This document shows, piece by piece, positions 42,901 through 51,601 of a stretch of 64,000 nucleotides of DNA (its first letter is position 1; each line of letters opens with the position of its first letter). A model generated the notes under the pieces. It was given only the letters and a program-made list of their open reading frames with translations, was not told the DNA's origin and made no database searches. Made by a program: the position numbers and the translations under genes. This DNA is from DATAXP01 sp036272935 (GTDB lineage: Bacteria > Planctomycetota > Planctomycetia > Pirellulales > PNKZ01): contig DATAXP010000068.1 in NCBI GenBank assembly GCA_036272935.1, positions 15,480-79,479 of the forward strand, written 5' to 3'.

Positions 42901-44485
42901 CGGTGTTCCACAGCTTGAGGGTGCCGCCGACCACCAGCGATCCGCTGTCGGTGACGGTCACTAAGCCAGTCCCACCGGCGCCGCTGGTGGTGCCGCCGAT
43001 GTAAAGGTTGCCGGCATTGCTCCACAGCGAACCGGTGCCGCTGATGGTGGCCGCGCCGTTGCTGCCGCCGTTGTAGGCGAGAAATCCGCCGCCACTGGTG
43101 ACCGTTGCGCCGGCGAGAACGTTCAACGCGCCGGTGCCGGTATTGCCTACGTACAGCGTGCCGCCGCTGAGATTCCAGCTCGAGCCACTGCCGCTGACGG
43201 TCACCGTGCCGACGCTGCCAGTGTTGTTGGCAACGAAGCTGGTGCCGCTGGTGACCGTCGCTCCGGCGAGAATATTCAACGCGCCGGTGCCTGAGTAGCC
43301 GATATTAAGCTGGCTGCCGCCAAGATTGAGCGTGGCTCCGCTACCGCTGACGGTGGTGGCGCCATTGCCGCTGGCAGCGTTTCCGAGAGTCAGCTCCCCG
43401 CCGCCGGTGTTAAGCACGCCGCCGCTGAGGATGTTCAATGCGCCGGTACCGCTGTCGCCGACGATGGCGCCGAGATTATAAGTGAAGCTCATGATGGCGG
43501 CGCTTCCCGTGCCGCTGATGGTGAGCGTTCCTGTCGAGCCGGAGCCGGAGCCGACATCAATGCCCCCGCTAAAGCCGCTGGCCGTGAGCGTGCTGCCGCC
43601 AAGGATGCTCAGCGAACCGGCGCCCGAGTTGCCAACCGTCACCGAGCCACCGCTTATCGAGAGCGCGCCGCCGGCCAACAGGTTCAGCGAGCCGGTGCTG
43701 CCACCGCTGTTGCCGAGCGTCAGGCTGCCGGCGTTGTACCACAGCGAACCGGCGCCGCTGACGGTGGCCGCGCCGGTGGAGCCGGCATTATACCCGACAA
43801 TTGCCCCACCGCTGGTGACGGTGCCGCCGGCAAGAATGGCCATTGCGCCGGTGCCTGAGTAGCCGATGTGAAGCTGGCTGCCGCCAAGATTGAGCGTGGC
43901 TCCGCTACCGCTGACGGTGGCGGCGCCGTTGCCGCTGGCGGCGTTTCCGAGAGTCAGCTCTCCGCCGGTGTTGAATATGCCGCCGCTGAGGATGTTCAGC
44001 GCGCCGGTGCCGCTGTCGCCGACGATGGTGCCAAGATTGTAGTTGTAGCTCATGACCACGGCGCTTCCCGTGCCGCTGATGGTGAGCGTTCCCGTCGAGC
44101 CGGAGCCGGAACCGACGTCGATGCTCCCGCTAAAGCCGCTGGCCGTGAGCGTGCTGCCGCCAAGCACCGTCAGGCCGCCGCTGTTGCCACTGTTCACGCC
44201 GACGTACAACGTTTGGATGCCACTGGTCGTGGCGCTGTTAGTGAGCGTGAGCACCGGCGAGCCGCTGCCATTGATGGTCAAGGTGCCCGGCGAGATGGAG
44301 TACACGCCGCCGCTTTGGGTGAAGCTGGTGGTGAGCGTGGCGTCGGCATGGGCGCGGACACTCGAGAGCGCGACCAGCAGCGCCAAGCCGAGACGCGCTG
44401 CCCAGGGCCGGAAGTCGTTCGCTCGAAGCGCCAGGGCCACGGCAGACACAACGCGATTGCGGAACGCGAAAACGCTGGCAGCCAT
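39986..44485 (-). CDS. giant secreted beta-repeat protein with PEP-CTERM anchor
   Basis: 1499 residues from ATG 44485, chosen because GAGGAGGG lies 9 nt upstream; a longer frame to 44512 lacks this. A long signal peptide (about 1-48, ending SSVRAHA) precedes some 25 to 30 imperfect repeats of the T5SS/PEP-CTERM-associated type, e.g. TVSGSGATLNLGGSQLHIGY and ALNILAGATVTSGTSFVANN. The last residues, SIPEPSTLALCGVAAAWAGS then RWRMRKR, are a PEP-CTERM sorting signal (PEP, hydrophobic helix, Arg-rich tail). The protein should form an extended beta-helix and be processed by an exosortase not in this window. Gly/Ser/Thr-rich, very low Cys and Lys. Confidence 0.88.
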   Translation of the reverse strand: MAASVFAFRNRVVSAVALALRANDFRPWAARLGLALLVALSSVRAHADATLTTSFTQSGGVYSISPGTLTINGSGSPVLTLTNSATTSGIQTLYVGVNSGNSGGLTVLGGSTLTASGFSGSIDVGSGSGSTGTLTISGTGSAVVMSYNYNLGTIVGDSGTGALNILSGGIFNTGGELTLGNAASGNGAATVSGSGATLNLGGSQLHIGYSGTGAMAILAGGTVTSGGAIVGYNAGSTGAATVSGAGSLWYNAGSLTLGNSGGSTGSLNLLAGGALSISGGSVTVGNSGAGSLSILGGSTLTASGFSGGIDVGSGSGSTGTLTISGTGSAAIMSFTYNLGAIVGDSGTGALNILSGGVLNTGGGELTLGNAASGNGATTVSGSGATLNLGGSQLNIGYSGTGALNILAGATVTSGTSFVANNTGSVGTVTVSGSGSSWNLSGGTLYVGNTGTGALNVLAGATVTSGGGFLAYNGGSNGAATISGTGSLWSNAGNLYIGGTTSGAGGTGLVTVTDSGSLVVGGTLKLWNTGTLSLDSGGAITAQSFNATTGTFNFNGGTFTVSGGTYTGAGTLTINGTNNPTLVLAGGATMSGVSTLTVGNGNSAGFHDTSNFAVGGTGAATSLVVQSGGNATFDATLSISSGGTLTLAGGGAITAHSFTDTAGTFNFNGGTLTVSGGSYTGAGALTINGTNNPTLVLAGGATMSGVTTLTVGNGNSAGFHDTSNFTVGGAGAPTSLVVGSGGTATFDTTLAMTNTGSITLNTGGAIFANSFNNSTGTFNLNGGTLTVSGGTYTPSTNSLTISGNSGTAVPTFALSAGATTSINGVYVGATHQGALIVNGGSALMTNFLTIAENAGVTGSAIISGTNGSGAPTTATITTQVFVGQNGTGSLTITGGAQVAITQQLAGNGLNVGYLGPGSMTVSGTSAGGLASSFNTGGNPLIVGALATGSLAITAGGQVTSDVSSIGYGSSGRGTVTVSGTGSTWTASNGLYVGGSSSGAGGTSSLTVNSSGSLNVAGTLELWQHGTLTLDTGGAITATSFNAATGTFNFNGGMLTVSGGTYTQSSGPLTIDGTNNPTFVLASGATTSGIQTTYIGQTNSGNVAVLGGSTLTTGDAYLGYNANATGAATVSGGTWSLAGSSLVVGNSGTGTLNILSGGQVDNFSSWIGYGGGAASAATVSGAGSAWSMGGKLFLGNNAVGSLNVLSGGAVTSSAAIIGNFSQGYGVATVSGNGSAWTIAGTLQVGNSGIGILSVNSGGEVVVGGTTTVYGGSTLSVGTGGTYNTSNLLAPGEITNNGAIHGNVTIQAGGTLAGTGTITGDLVQSAGSFYSPGNSPGMQTVNGDVTWNSMTYSEQIANATGAAGTGYDSLAVLAFGSETGSLTIVPGSTIDVDVAAYPTSTSSVQNFTSSSSYDFILVTAAGGITGTNSATFAIDTSQFTPGNPLNGGTFSIFESANMQELILHYAPASIPEPSTLALCGVAAAWAGSRWRMRKRQLSATHA

Positions 44486-44732
44486 CGTCGCCCTCCTCGG
44501 TTGTCGCCCCACGCCGGTGCGTGCCTTCTTGACGCGGCTCGTATGGTGGAGTTGGGTTAGCTTAAAGGTGGGGATTCGCGACGCAAGTGGGAAAACCCGC
44601 CTGCGAGCAAAAGGCCACTCTTCCTGGTAAAAAACCAGTTTCGCATCCGCAACGCCTCGACGACGGTGCTGGCGTGCCGCTCGTTCGCCGCCGCGCCGCT
44701 GGTTTCCGTGCAGCCGCTCAGCTTCCGCACCC

Positions 44733-47700
44733 CTATTTCTTTCTTGGCTCCGACTCCTTCGCCGCCGCCTTGCCGAATTCGTCGGCGTCGTACCGCTTCC
44801 AGAATTCCGGGGGCGGAAGGACGACGTCGGTCGCTCCGCCGAACCCCATCCGCGTCAGCGTGTTCATCTGGCGAACGACGTCCATTCCCTCAGCGATGTT
44901 CTTGGGCGTGATGCATAGGTATGTCAATTTCATTCCCGCCAGCGGCGACAGGTCGGATACCGGCGTGTTGTGGCAGACCAAGGTCGTCAACGGCATGCCT
45001 GTCAGCGGTGACACGTCGGACACTTGCGTCGAGCTAAAATAAAGCGTCGTCAATGGCATCCCGCGCAGCAGCGCGAGATCGGAAACTGCCGTACGGCTGC
45101 AAGACAGTCCGGTTAGCTGCATCCCTGCCAGCGGCGACAGATCGGATAATCGGCTGATAGGTCGGGCTACGTTGCTGCCTTCGCAACCGAGACGCTTTAA
45201 GCCCGCCAGCGTCCGCAGCGGCGATATATCGGTCACGTGGTCCGCGTTAAGCCCCAATCCCACGACCACGCCTTTCACGATCGTGGGGGTGGGCAATGCG
45301 TCCGAGCCTACCAGCTCCCCGTCGAAGCCCGGGTTCAACTCCATCAGCTTCTTGCTCACCGCCTCGAGTTGCCGCTCGACGGGCAGGGCTTGCGTCGCTT
45401 TCATCCATTTCTGGAAGAAGGGTGTGTTCCACGGCTGGTTGACAACGGCCGGCTTGCCGAACTCGCCGGCATCGTATTTCTTCCAGAACTCGGCGGGCGA
45501 AAACTTCTGGTTTTCATCAACCACGATGGTCTTGATAGTCTCCATCCGCCGAATTACGTCGAGCCCCGTGGTGATATTCTGCGGCGTGAAGTGCACTTCC
45601 CTCAGCCGTGCCCCTGCGAGCGGCGATAGATCGGACACCAGCGTTCCTGCGCAACCCACGTAATCCAAAGGCATTCCCTGGAGCGGCGACAGGTCGGAAA
45701 CGGCCGTGTCGTCGCAAATCAAATGCGTCAATTTCATCCGCTTCAAAGCCGACAAGTCGGAAACTAAAGTTTTCGTACAACTAAGGTAGGTGAGAGGCAT
45801 CCCCTGGAGCGGCGAGAGGTCGGCGACCGAAGCGTTCGGGAAATAAATCCTAGTGAGGTCCATGCCTTCGAGGGGCGATAGATCGCATAGCGTAACAGGC
45901 GTGAGCGGCGATTTGCTTCCTTGGCAGCCCAGTGTCTTCAACCCCACAAGCGCCCGGACCGGAGAAACGTCGGCTATCTTGTCGACTGAAAACGCAAGGC
46001 TAATGACCACGCCGTTCTCGATCTTGGGTGTTCGATCTCCCAAGGTGCCCGCAACCTTCCCATCGAACCCGGGATTCAGCTCCATCAGCTTCTTGGCGAC
46101 CGCCTCGACTTGCTGCTCGGCCGGCAGGGCTTGCGTGGCCTTGACCCACGCTTGGAACTCAGGCGATTGCCAATGGGGAGCGAGGGGTTGGGGGCTGGGG
46201 ACTGGACGCGACAGGATCTCGGTCAGCAGCGGCCGCAGCGCGTCGCTCCAGCGCTGGTAGCCGAGCGTGGTCACAGTCGCGCCGCCGAACAGGTCTCTAC
46301 GCTGCTTTCCCCGGTCGTAAAAGATCGGCTCCAAGTCGAGGAAGTAGACCATCCGGCCGTCGGCCAAGGTGGCGAGCGCGGCATTGATCTCCTGCCGTGC
46401 GGCATCACGGGCCGGCGTACTTGGTCCCGTGAGTACTCCCGTGAGCACGATCGCCGATGGGGAGTATGCCGCGCGCAGCCGAGGAACCAGCATTGCGAAC
46501 TGCGCCTTCAGGGTGGCGACGAGTTGCGGCGAGGATTCGTCCATCTTCAAATCGTTGAAACCCACTTGCACGATCACGGCTCGCGGCCGCACGTCGGCAT
46601 CGCGCCGCTCGTCGAGGCGGGCGATGAAATCGCTCGTATCCCGGCGGTCATGGTGGATCATGCGCCAGCTTGGGAACGATTCGTTCCACGTGTCGCCGGT
46701 CCAGCGGCCCATGATGCCGTCGCCCAGCAGCAGCACGTCGGTCGTGAAGTTGGCGGCGGCAACGGCACCCTCATCCGGCCTTCGGCCACCTTCTCCCGGA
46801 GGGAGAAGGGTTTGGGTCCACGTCGCGCCGTGGATCGGCCCGTCGCGATGGTGCGATGATGAATCTTTGGCGATCGCGCCGGTGCCTTCGTCGAAGTGAT
46901 AAAGCACCTCGGTCTTGTCGTCGGGTTCGAAGCGCTGCTGCGGCGTGAAGTCACCGGTGTAGCGTGCGACCGATGAGATGCGCACTTCGTTGATCGTGCC
47001 GTCGAAAAAGGTATTCGAATCGGGCTTGTTGTAGATCGTGGGCCCCGCGCCGATCAGCGCCGTCAGCGTCGATGCCTTGTGCGGCAGTTCGATCGCGGTC
47101 TTGGCGCGCTGTGCTCGGCCGTCGACAAACACCCTCGCCGTGCGGCCGTCGAAAACTCCCGCGACGTGGACCGCCGCGCCCGTTTGCGCCGGCGCGTCGG
47201 CGTACGCGTATTGAGACTGGTTGCGGCCGTACAGTTGGAAGCGCCAACGCTTCGCTCCGGCGGCACACTGCAAACCATAGCCGCCCCCTTCTTCGTTACT
47301 GACGATGCAAGCGGAGCCCCCATTCGGCAACGGAGATTGCATGTCGCGCATGTTGACCCACGCTTCGACGGTCAGTGGCGTACTGCCGTCGTATTTCCAA
47401 TCGGGGACTGCGACGTAGCTGTTGCGCTCGCGGCTGAAATCGAGCGCGAACGGCGCGACCGCGAGAGCCGGGGCTTTTCCGACCCCCTCTCCCTTTGGGA
47501 GAGGGTTGGGGTGAGGGCCCGTCGAAGCGGCAACGGCACCCTCATCCGGCCTTCGGCCACCTTCTCCCGGAGGGAGAAGGGTTTGGGTCCACGTCGCGCC
47601 GTGAATCTGGCCATCGCGATGGTGTGACGACGCATCCTTGGCAATCGTGCCGGTGCCTTCGTCGAAGTGGTAGAGCACCTCGGTGTCGTTGTCGGGCTCG

Positions 47701-50700
47701 AAGCGCCCGGCCGGCGTGAAGTCACCGGTGTAGCGCGCGACGCTCGAAACGCGCACCTCGTCGATCGCGCCGTCGAAGATCCCGATGGCTGCGGCGCCCG
47801 GCGCTGCACCAATGAGTGTTGGCAATCCGGCAGGCTTGATCGGCAATGCGATCGCTCGGGTCACCTTCTGCCGGCGCCCGTCGATGAACAGCACCAGCTC
47901 CTTGCCGTCGAACACGCCGGCAATGTGCGCGAGCACGTTCGGCCGAGTGGCTTTTTCTGCGTTGGTGGCCATGTAGGCGTCGCGATCGTGCACCGTAAAT
48001 ACCCACAAATCACCGAGGTTCGCCTTCAGGCCGAAGCCGCCATTTGATTGACACGAGATCACGCTGTACGGACGGCCGACGGTCCGCGGCGTGACCCACG
48101 CTTCGACGGTCAGCGGCGTATGGCCGTCGTATTTCCAATCGGGCACTTCGACGTAGCTTTGGCGCTCGGGGCTGAAATCGAGCGCGAAGCCGGACGCGAT
48201 GGGGCTAGGGGCTGGGGACTGGGGGCTCGGGGCCGCGGTCGGCTCGATCGTGCCGCCGTCCCAGGTGATCTTGCACGCCGGCAGGGCGCGGCTGAGCTTT
48301 TCGACGCCCGCGCTGAGCACCGCGGTTTCGACGATGTTCAGCTCGGTCAGCTCTTTGCACCGCTCGAGCGGCGACAGGTCGGTGATGTTCGTGTGGTAGC
48401 AGCCGAACTTGGTGAGCGGCAGGTTGGCAAGCGGCGCGAGATCGGTCACCTGCGTCCAGCCGCAGTTCACTTCGATCAGCGGCATGCCCCGCAGCGGCGA
48501 CAGGTCGCGCACGGCGGTGAAGGAGCAGAACAGCCTGTTCAGCTTCATTCCCTTCAGTGGCGACAGGTCCGAGACCCGGGTCATTTCGCAGGCAATATAC
48601 GTCAGTGGCAGGCCAGCCAGCGGCGACAGGTCGGCCAGCTTTCCCGCCCCCTCGGCGCTTCCCTGGCAGGCGAGAAGCGTCAGGCCTGCCAGCGCCCGCA
48701 GCGGGGAGAGATCGGTGATATGGTCGGCGCGCAGATACACGTGCCGCACGGCGCCGTCTTCGACAAAGGGCGCATGCTTCCAGTCGTAGTCGTACAGCTT
48801 GCCGTCGAAGCCGGGGTTCAGCTCCATCAGTTTCTTGCTGACGGCGGCGATCTGCTCGTCGGCCGAGAGGCTGGGAATGCCGCGCGCCCAGAGCTTGAAC
48901 GCGGCGGCGTTCCAGTGCGGGGTGAGGGGCTTGGTGCTAGAGGCTGGGGAAGTGGGATTTGCGATTTGTGATTTCGCATCCGCCATCACCTCGACCGTCG
49001 CGCCGGCCGGTGCCTCGACGCGCGCGATCTCTTCGTTGTGCTGGTTGCGAATGACGACGAGCACGCCCAGCAGCACGGCGAAGAAACTTGCCGCCCCGGC
49101 CGCGATGAGCACCTTCGTGTTCTTCCACGGCGGCCCTTTACTGCCCGCTGCCCACTGTCCTCTGCCTACGATCCGGCTTTTGGGGTCGGTCTTGATTTCG
49201 GGCAGGGAGTGCGAGGTGGTCACCTCGGCGGGTAGTGCCGTGAACGGGGCGCTTTGCCAGGCGAGCGTGTTTTCGCTGGGTTCGGAACCGCTCACTGGCG
49301 CTCGCGGCTGAGACGTTGATGATTGAATCGCCGCGGACCGCACGCCGTCGAGCGCCGCGACCACGTCGTTCATGCTCGCGTAGCGGTCCTCGGGCTTCTT
49401 GGCCACCATGCGCGCGAAGACCGTTTGCAGCGCGGTGGGCACGTCGGCGCGATTGGCACACAGATCGGGGATCGGCGCTTCGCGGTGGGCCAGGAACTTC
49501 TGCATCATCGATTCGCCGCCGTAAATCGTCTCGCCCGTGAGCAGGCGGTACAGCGTGCAGCCCAGCGAATAAATATCGGCCCGGGCATCGGCATGGCGCG
49601 TATCGAACGCCTGCTCGGGGGCCATGTAATCGACCGTGCCCATCACCTGGCCCGACTGTGTCAGACCCTCGGCCATCGCCTGCGCGGCGTTGCCGTCGTC
49701 GAACCGTGCCAGTCCCATGTCGAGAATCTTCACGACCCCTTTCTTGTCGACCAGCAAGTTCGCAGGCTTGATGTCGCGGTGCACCACTCCTTCCGAATGG
49801 GCGAAGGCCAGGCCGTACGCCGCCTGGCGCATGTAGTCGATCGTGACGTCGACCGGCAGCGGACCGCGTTCTTTGACGAGGCTCGACAGGTCTTGGCCGT
49901 CGATATATTGCATCGCCAGGTAGTGCAGCCCCTGCGATTCGCCGGCGTCGTACGCCGCGACGATGTTCGGATGCTCGAGCTTGGCGGCCGCCTCGACCTC
50001 GCGCTGGAAGCGCTTCACGGCGTCGGGCGTCTTCACCGCGGCGGGCGGGAGCACCTTGATCGCCACCAGCCGCTTCATCCGCCGATGCCGCGCCTTGAAT
50101 ACCTGCCCCATGCCGCCGGCGCCGATCTTGTCGATCACCAGGTACTCGCCGAACAACAGCGCCTTTGCCTTGCCCTGCGCCAGGTGGATGGCCTGGAACC
50201 GGGTGAGCTTGCCCTGGTCGACCAGCTTCTGGGCCAGGTCCATCACGGCCGGTGTGGCGCCGGTGACGTGCTCGGCGCGGAACTTTGTGGCTTCGTCGGC
50301 CGAGAGCAGGCCGGTTATTTCGAGCGCCTTCAGAAACTGTTCGATGGCTGTCATGGACGTTTGGGCACGGGGCGATCCGGATTCACTGCCTTTTTGAACG
50401 GATAGCGCCTGCGACACCGCCTCGCGTGCTGCCCCGGTCGCGCTCGACGGCTCCTGCACGGTTTGATCGTCCTGCGGTGTCCATTGCTGCGTGCCTTCGC
50501 TGGTGATTGCCGCCTGGGCCAGCCGCGAGGCACGCTCGCATTCGGGTTCGTCGTACAAAGGGGGTCGCTGGGCTGCGATGCGCAGGTTGGCCGCCAGGGT
50601 GTCGTCGAACGTCGAAACCGAATTCAACATCGTTTGGCAATCGACGCAGGTTTCGATGTGCGCGGCGATCGAGTCGACCAGCTCGGGGTTGATCTTTCCG

Positions 50701-50750
50701 TGGACAAAGGCCAAGGCGCGTTGCTGTTCCGGGCAGGAGTTCGAGCGCAT
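44733..50750 (-). CDS. giant Ser/Thr protein kinase with LRR, LamG-like and SGNH-like modules
   Basis: 2005 residues from ATG 50750. An N-terminal HxxxCxxC region (HIETCVDCQTML, zinc-finger-like) precedes the kinase domain (about 150-420): glycine loop IGAGGMGQVF, VAIKVLPP, HRDIKPANLL and DMGLA for DFG. A transmembrane segment (VLIAAGAASFFAVLLGVLVV) leads to outside modules. These are LRR-like repeats (LSPLRGMPLIEVNCGWTQVT), two LamG-like domains, an SGNH-like domain, then two more LRR blocks (about residues 1440-2000). The SGNH segment reads LLLGDGIMGRW with Gly at the nucleophile position. Several intergenic-type repeats are translated in frame within it. It follows an ECF sigma-factor gene with the same orientation, a common planctomycete pairing. 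Confidence 0.9.
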   Translation of the reverse strand: MRSNSCPEQQRALAFVHGKINPELVDSIAAHIETCVDCQTMLNSVSTFDDTLAANLRIAAQRPPLYDEPECERASRLAQAAITSEGTQQWTPQDDQTVQEPSSATGAAREAVSQALSVQKGSESGSPRAQTSMTAIEQFLKALEITGLLSADEATKFRAEHVTGATPAVMDLAQKLVDQGKLTRFQAIHLAQGKAKALLFGEYLVIDKIGAGGMGQVFKARHRRMKRLVAIKVLPPAAVKTPDAVKRFQREVEAAAKLEHPNIVAAYDAGESQGLHYLAMQYIDGQDLSSLVKERGPLPVDVTIDYMRQAAYGLAFAHSEGVVHRDIKPANLLVDKKGVVKILDMGLARFDDGNAAQAMAEGLTQSGQVMGTVDYMAPEQAFDTRHADARADIYSLGCTLYRLLTGETIYGGESMMQKFLAHREAPIPDLCANRADVPTALQTVFARMVAKKPEDRYASMNDVVAALDGVRSAAIQSSTSQPRAPVSGSEPSENTLAWQSAPFTALPAEVTTSHSLPEIKTDPKSRIVGRGQWAAGSKGPPWKNTKVLIAAGAASFFAVLLGVLVVIRNQHNEEIARVEAPAGATVEVMADAKSQIANPTSPASSTKPLTPHWNAAAFKLWARGIPSLSADEQIAAVSKKLMELNPGFDGKLYDYDWKHAPFVEDGAVRHVYLRADHITDLSPLRALAGLTLLACQGSAEGAGKLADLSPLAGLPLTYIACEMTRVSDLSPLKGMKLNRLFCSFTAVRDLSPLRGMPLIEVNCGWTQVTDLAPLANLPLTKFGCYHTNITDLSPLERCKELTELNIVETAVLSAGVEKLSRALPACKITWDGGTIEPTAAPSPQSPAPSPIASGFALDFSPERQSYVEVPDWKYDGHTPLTVEAWVTPRTVGRPYSVISCQSNGGFGLKANLGDLWVFTVHDRDAYMATNAEKATRPNVLAHIAGVFDGKELVLFIDGRRQKVTRAIALPIKPAGLPTLIGAAPGAAAIGIFDGAIDEVRVSSVARYTGDFTPAGRFEPDNDTEVLYHFDEGTGTIAKDASSHHRDGQIHGATWTQTLLPPGEGGRRPDEGAVAASTGPHPNPLPKGEGVGKAPALAVAPFALDFSRERNSYVAVPDWKYDGSTPLTVEAWVNMRDMQSPLPNGGSACIVSNEEGGGYGLQCAAGAKRWRFQLYGRNQSQYAYADAPAQTGAAVHVAGVFDGRTARVFVDGRAQRAKTAIELPHKASTLTALIGAGPTIYNKPDSNTFFDGTINEVRISSVARYTGDFTPQQRFEPDDKTEVLYHFDEGTGAIAKDSSSHHRDGPIHGATWTQTLLPPGEGGRRPDEGAVAAANFTTDVLLLGDGIMGRWTGDTWNESFPSWRMIHHDRRDTSDFIARLDERRDADVRPRAVIVQVGFNDLKMDESSPQLVATLKAQFAMLVPRLRAAYSPSAIVLTGVLTGPSTPARDAARQEINAALATLADGRMVYFLDLEPIFYDRGKQRRDLFGGATVTTLGYQRWSDALRPLLTEILSRPVPSPQPLAPHWQSPEFQAWVKATQALPAEQQVEAVAKKLMELNPGFDGKVAGTLGDRTPKIENGVVISLAFSVDKIADVSPVRALVGLKTLGCQGSKSPLTPVTLCDLSPLEGMDLTRIYFPNASVADLSPLQGMPLTYLSCTKTLVSDLSALKRMKLTHLICDDTAVSDLSPLQGMPLDYVGCAGTLVSDLSPLAGARLREVHFTPQNITTGLDVIRRMETIKTIVVDENQKFSPAEFWKKYDAGEFGKPAVVNQPWNTPFFQKWMKATQALPVERQLEAVSKKLMELNPGFDGELVGSDALPTPTIVKGVVVGLGLNADHVTDISPLRTLAGLKRLGCEGSNVARPISRLSDLSPLAGMQLTGLSCSRTAVSDLALLRGMPLTTLYFSSTQVSDVSPLTGMPLTTLVCHNTPVSDLSPLAGMKLTYLCITPKNIAEGMDVVRQMNTLTRMGFGGATDVVLPPPEFWKRYDADEFGKAAAKESEPRKK
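46168..46206. repeat. GGGG-heptad repeat inside the kinase gene
   Basis: GGGGAGC, GAGGGGT, TGGGGGC, TGGGGAC: a seven-base periodicity like cyanobacterial STRR sequences. Read in frame as Pro/Ser-rich linker (SRPVPSPQPLAP). Confidence 0.7.
46756..46831. repeat. CCTTCTCCC palindromic repeat inside the kinase gene (copy A)
   Basis: The core is CCTTCTCCC-GGA-GGGAGAAGG. It is translated in frame as TLLPPGEGGRRPDEGAVAA. The near-identical segment recurs at 47527-47602, and the core is also at 4792. Confidence 0.8.
47478..47602. repeat. paired palindromic repeats inside the kinase gene (copy B plus a second element)
   Basis: Two elements are back to back. The first (47478-47517) contains CCCTCTCCCTTTGGGAGAGG and is read as GPHPNPLPKGEG. 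The second (47527-47602) is copy B of the CCTTCTCCC element, read as TLLPPGEGGRRPDEGAVAA. Both are sequences usually seen between genes. Confidence 0.8.
48197..48234. repeat. GGGG-heptad repeat inside the kinase gene
   Basis: GGGGCTA, GGGGCTG, GGGACTG, GGGGCTC, GGGG with strict 7-nt periodicity, translated as the PSPQSPAPSPIA linker. A further, less regular copy is at 48925-48960. Confidence 0.72.
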
Positions 50751-50865
50751 GGTCGACCAGTCCCCGCTTTCCTGCGGCGGCCGCACCCTGGTTGCGACAA
50801 CCGCAGCCAATATCTAGAACGATGACGTTAGCCATGAAAATGGTTGGCGTCGCGGCGAGCGCCGT

Positions 50866-51534
50866 TCACGGACGGCGATCAAGCCGGTTAAGATCAATCA
50901 AACCATGCAGTTCAGTCCGCAGACGATTCAGCACTCGCGACTTGGCCTTGTAGATCGCATTGGCCGTCATGCCCAATGCAACAGCCGCTTCTGCCACCGT
51001 CAGGCCGTCAACGACGACCGTCCAGAACGCCTGCCAGGTCGCCTCCTGAAAATCGCTGCGGTACACGTCCAAGGCGCGGCGGAGCACCAGCCAGGTTTCA
51101 TCGGCCCGCGTCTCATCGGCCCGCGTCTCATCGGCATTGTCCGGTGCTTCGTTGTCGGCCAGCAGTGCATCGTCCGACAGCGCGAGCAGCCGATCGTAAT
51201 GCGCCGAGCCTCCTTCGCCCTCGACTTTCGTTGAACGATAGCGCAAGTAATCGCGGAGCTTGTTGACCGTGATGCGCCGCAGCCAGCCACGGAATGAACC
51301 GCGCTGCGTCTCATGATGAAAGCGAGCGAGCGACCGCGCGACCGCATGAAAGACGTCCTGCACAACGTCGGCGGCGTCGGCTGCTTGAAGTCGCGCCTGC
51401 CGGCACCAGTAATAAACCAGCGGGCTATACAATTGCACCAAGCGCTGCCACGCTAGTGGGTCGTTGTGCTGAGCACGCACAAGCATGGTCGACGATGTCG
51501 ACCCGAACGATTCAGCAACGATGCCGCCCGTCAT
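50866..51534 (-). CDS. ECF sigma factor paired with the giant kinase
   Basis: 222 residues from ATG 51534 (MTGGIVAESFGSTSSTMLVR). Region 2 is LQAADAADVVQDVFHAVARS and RGSFRGWLRRITVNKLRDYL; region 4 is WTVVVDGLTVAEAAVALGMT and ANAIYKAKSRVLNRLRTELH. The frame continues far upstream (to 52185) only through transposase-derived sequence, so the short start is used. A 15-bp tandem repeat (about 51105-51135) encodes ADETRADETRADET in the linker. The kinase starts 116 bp downstream of its stop, which suggests the sigma-kinase pair is one regulatory unit. Confidence 0.9.
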   Translation of the reverse strand: MTGGIVAESFGSTSSTMLVRAQHNDPLAWQRLVQLYSPLVYYWCRQARLQAADAADVVQDVFHAVARSLARFHHETQRGSFRGWLRRITVNKLRDYLRYRSTKVEGEGGSAHYDRLLALSDDALLADNEAPDNADETRADETRADETWLVLRRALDVYRSDFQEATWQAFWTVVVDGLTVAEAAVALGMTANAIYKAKSRVLNRLRTELHGLIDLNRLDRRP

Positions 51535-51601
51535 TGCACAAGCCCGCCAGCCCCTCTTCTGCGCCGCATGATGCCCCGTATGAGTGTAATACCTGCGAAT
51601 G

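Noticed and set aside
40103..44560. Long plus-strand open frames opposite the PEP-CTERM protein
   Set aside because: They are antisense shadows of a highly repetitive GC-rich gene; no start sites or family similarity.
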